Positions 13,621-14,217 of a stretch of 14,217 bases of DNA are shown here, one piece after another; position 1 is the stretch's first letter; each line of letters starts with the position of its first letter. The stretch is taken from NCBI GenBank assembly GCA_003599475.1, contig QZKK01000019.1:1-14217 (forward strand), in the 5' to 3' direction. This DNA comes from Desulfobacteraceae bacterium. Lineage in GTDB: Bacteria > Desulfobacterota > Desulfobacteria > Desulfobacterales > SURF-15. The notes beneath the pieces were generated by a model, which saw nothing but the letters and a program-made list of their open reading frames with translations, was not told the DNA's origin and ran no database searches. A program made the translations under genes and the position numbers.

Positions 13621-13936
13621 CTTCTTCTTCTTCTTCCTGCTCATCGTCGAGACGATACAAGGGGGCTGCTTCCGTTGAAACCGAAGCGCTGTCTGTTTGC
13701 CGGATCAGGCCGTCTACCAGCGGCACCGCCTGGCGGGGGATGAGCATGACCTCAAGGTCCAATGCCCTTGCGAGTTCCAGCAGGTTGGAAATTTGCAGAT
13801 CGATGATGCCGTTTTCGATTCGGGACAGCCGGCTTTGAGGCATTCCAATCGATCTGGAGAATGCCCGCTGAGACAATCCTTTTTTTTCACGGGCCGCTCT
13901 TAACCTTCCTGTCAGCTCCAAAATTGAATACGCCAT
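13613..13936 (-). CDS. hipB: HipB-type antitoxin and autorepressor (XRE HTH)
   Basis: This 107-residue protein has an XRE-family helix-turn-helix: LRAAREKKGLSQRAFSRSIG (12-31) then MPQSRLSRIENG (32-43). A dimerisation segment of HipB type follows (LELARALDLEVMLIPRQ). The last ~11 residues are very acidic (DDEQEEEEEDG) and encoded by a GA-rich run that also serves as ribosome site for hipA. HipB binds HipA and represses its own operon. The ATG at 13936 has only a weak AGGG upstream. The promoter and two operator-like repeats just before it fit autorepression. Confidence 0.9.
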   Translation of the reverse strand: MAYSILELTGRLRAAREKKGLSQRAFSRSIGMPQSRLSRIENGIIDLQISNLLELARALDLEVMLIPRQAVPLVDGLIRQTDSASVSTEAAPLYRLDDEQEEEEEDG

Positions 13937-13942
13937 GTTGTA

Positions 13943-13989
13943 ATACCCTATTAAGCATCATTAGCCTGAAATGATATCTAATAAGGCAT
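13943..13989 (-). promoter_or_regulatory. paired HipB operator candidates
   Basis: Two direct repeats on the minus strand, ATGCCTTATTAGATAT (13974-13989) and ATGCTTAATAGGGTAT (13943-13958), match at 11 of 16 positions. Their centres are 31 bases apart, about three helical turns. The first covers the -10 box and the second lies just past the predicted transcript start. This is a good arrangement for repression by HipB. Confidence 0.5.
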
Positions 13990-14006
13990 AAAAATTGAAG
14001 AGTCAA
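13978..14006 (-). promoter_or_regulatory. sigma-70-type promoter of hipBA
   Basis: On the minus strand TTGACT (14001-14006, 5 of 6) is followed after 17 bases by TATTAG (13978-13983, 4 of 6). The predicted start near 13971 gives a ~35-base leader to hipB. The -35 box overlaps the stop codon of the radical SAM remnant. Confidence 0.6.
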
Positions 14007-14217
14007 GAATTTTCCTCCATCCCCTCCTCGATCCGGAAGGGGTCGTCATCGCCCCAGACCGTGGCCCTACCAAAAGTCCGGGAAAAACCGACCGCAGTTT
14101 TTGCACCTTGGCACAAACCGCATCATAGGAGCCGCTTCTGTCCTTGAAGGGGCGCTGGCGGTTCTGGTATTCCGGCGGACCGTCGAAGCTGATCAGGGGA
14201 TCGATCCTTCCCCGTAC
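14003..14217 (-). pseudogene. frameshifted, truncated radical SAM peptide maturase fragment
   Basis: From the window edge one frame reads PLISFDGPPEYQNRQRPF then KDRSGSYDAVCAKVQKL and RSVFPGLL. This is the mid-part of the radical SAM barrel seen in SPASM-type peptide and sulfatase maturases (S-x-DGPxxxxxxxRP...GSGSYD). Near 14080 it shifts into another frame that continues RATVWGDDDPFRIEEGMEENS and then stops at 14003-14005. The RAT-V-W segment is the next strand expected in the family, so a one-base deletion is likely. The protein also ends far short of the C-terminal SPASM iron-sulfur domain. The CxxxCxxC motif, if present, lies beyond the window. Both the frameshift and the early stop point to a non-functional gene. 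Confidence 0.7.

Overview
The window most resembles a moderately GC-rich anaerobic Gram-negative of the old Deltaproteobacteria (Desulfobacterota/Syntrophobacterota type). This rests on overall gene style, a two-membrane lipoprotein, a predicted sigma-54 site and a CATGCCGG-type dispersed palindrome. No rRNA or tRNA is present to fix the taxonomy. Almost all genes lie on the minus strand; the plus strand carries one small lipoprotein, a possible 34-residue peptide and a gene remnant.

Left part (1-3236): the window opens inside a minus-strand gene in which a degenerate HAD-type phosphatase domain is joined to the beginning of an AIR-synthase/HypE-like domain. A divergent small entericidin-like lipoprotein gene follows and ends in a hairpin terminator. 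That terminator overlaps the 3' end of a convergent, membrane-anchored HAMP-GGDEF diguanylate cyclase.

Middle (3237-9898): a three-gene export operon of the NHLP (nitrile-hydratase-like leader peptide) RiPP type. In transcription order it holds an HlyD-like membrane-fusion protein, a C39-peptidase ABC exporter and a second large ABC exporter without peptidase. A good sigma-70 promoter (TTGACA-N18-TATATT) precedes it. The two ABC genes are separated by a 128-bp nested palindromic MITE-like repeat.

Right part (9945-14217): a patchwork on the same theme. It holds a 5'-truncated AAA ATPase remnant, a protein that looks like only the N-terminal half of a SagB-type dehydrogenase, an AT-rich inverted repeat and a frameshifted small ORF. 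It also holds a clear NHLP precursor peptide whose predicted 15-residue core has no cysteine, a complete hipB-hipA toxin-antitoxin operon with its own promoter and paired operators, and at the window edge a frameshifted piece of a radical SAM peptide maturase.

Taken together this is a RiPP locus. The precursor is probably cleaved after Gly-Gly by the C39 domain and exported through the HlyD/ABC pair. The export and leader modules look intact. Both visible candidate modifying enzymes are broken or truncated. Either the cluster is decaying, with hipBA and repeats inserted into it, or it uses an intact tailoring enzyme outside the window. All functional statements rest on reading motifs by eye; no database search was run.
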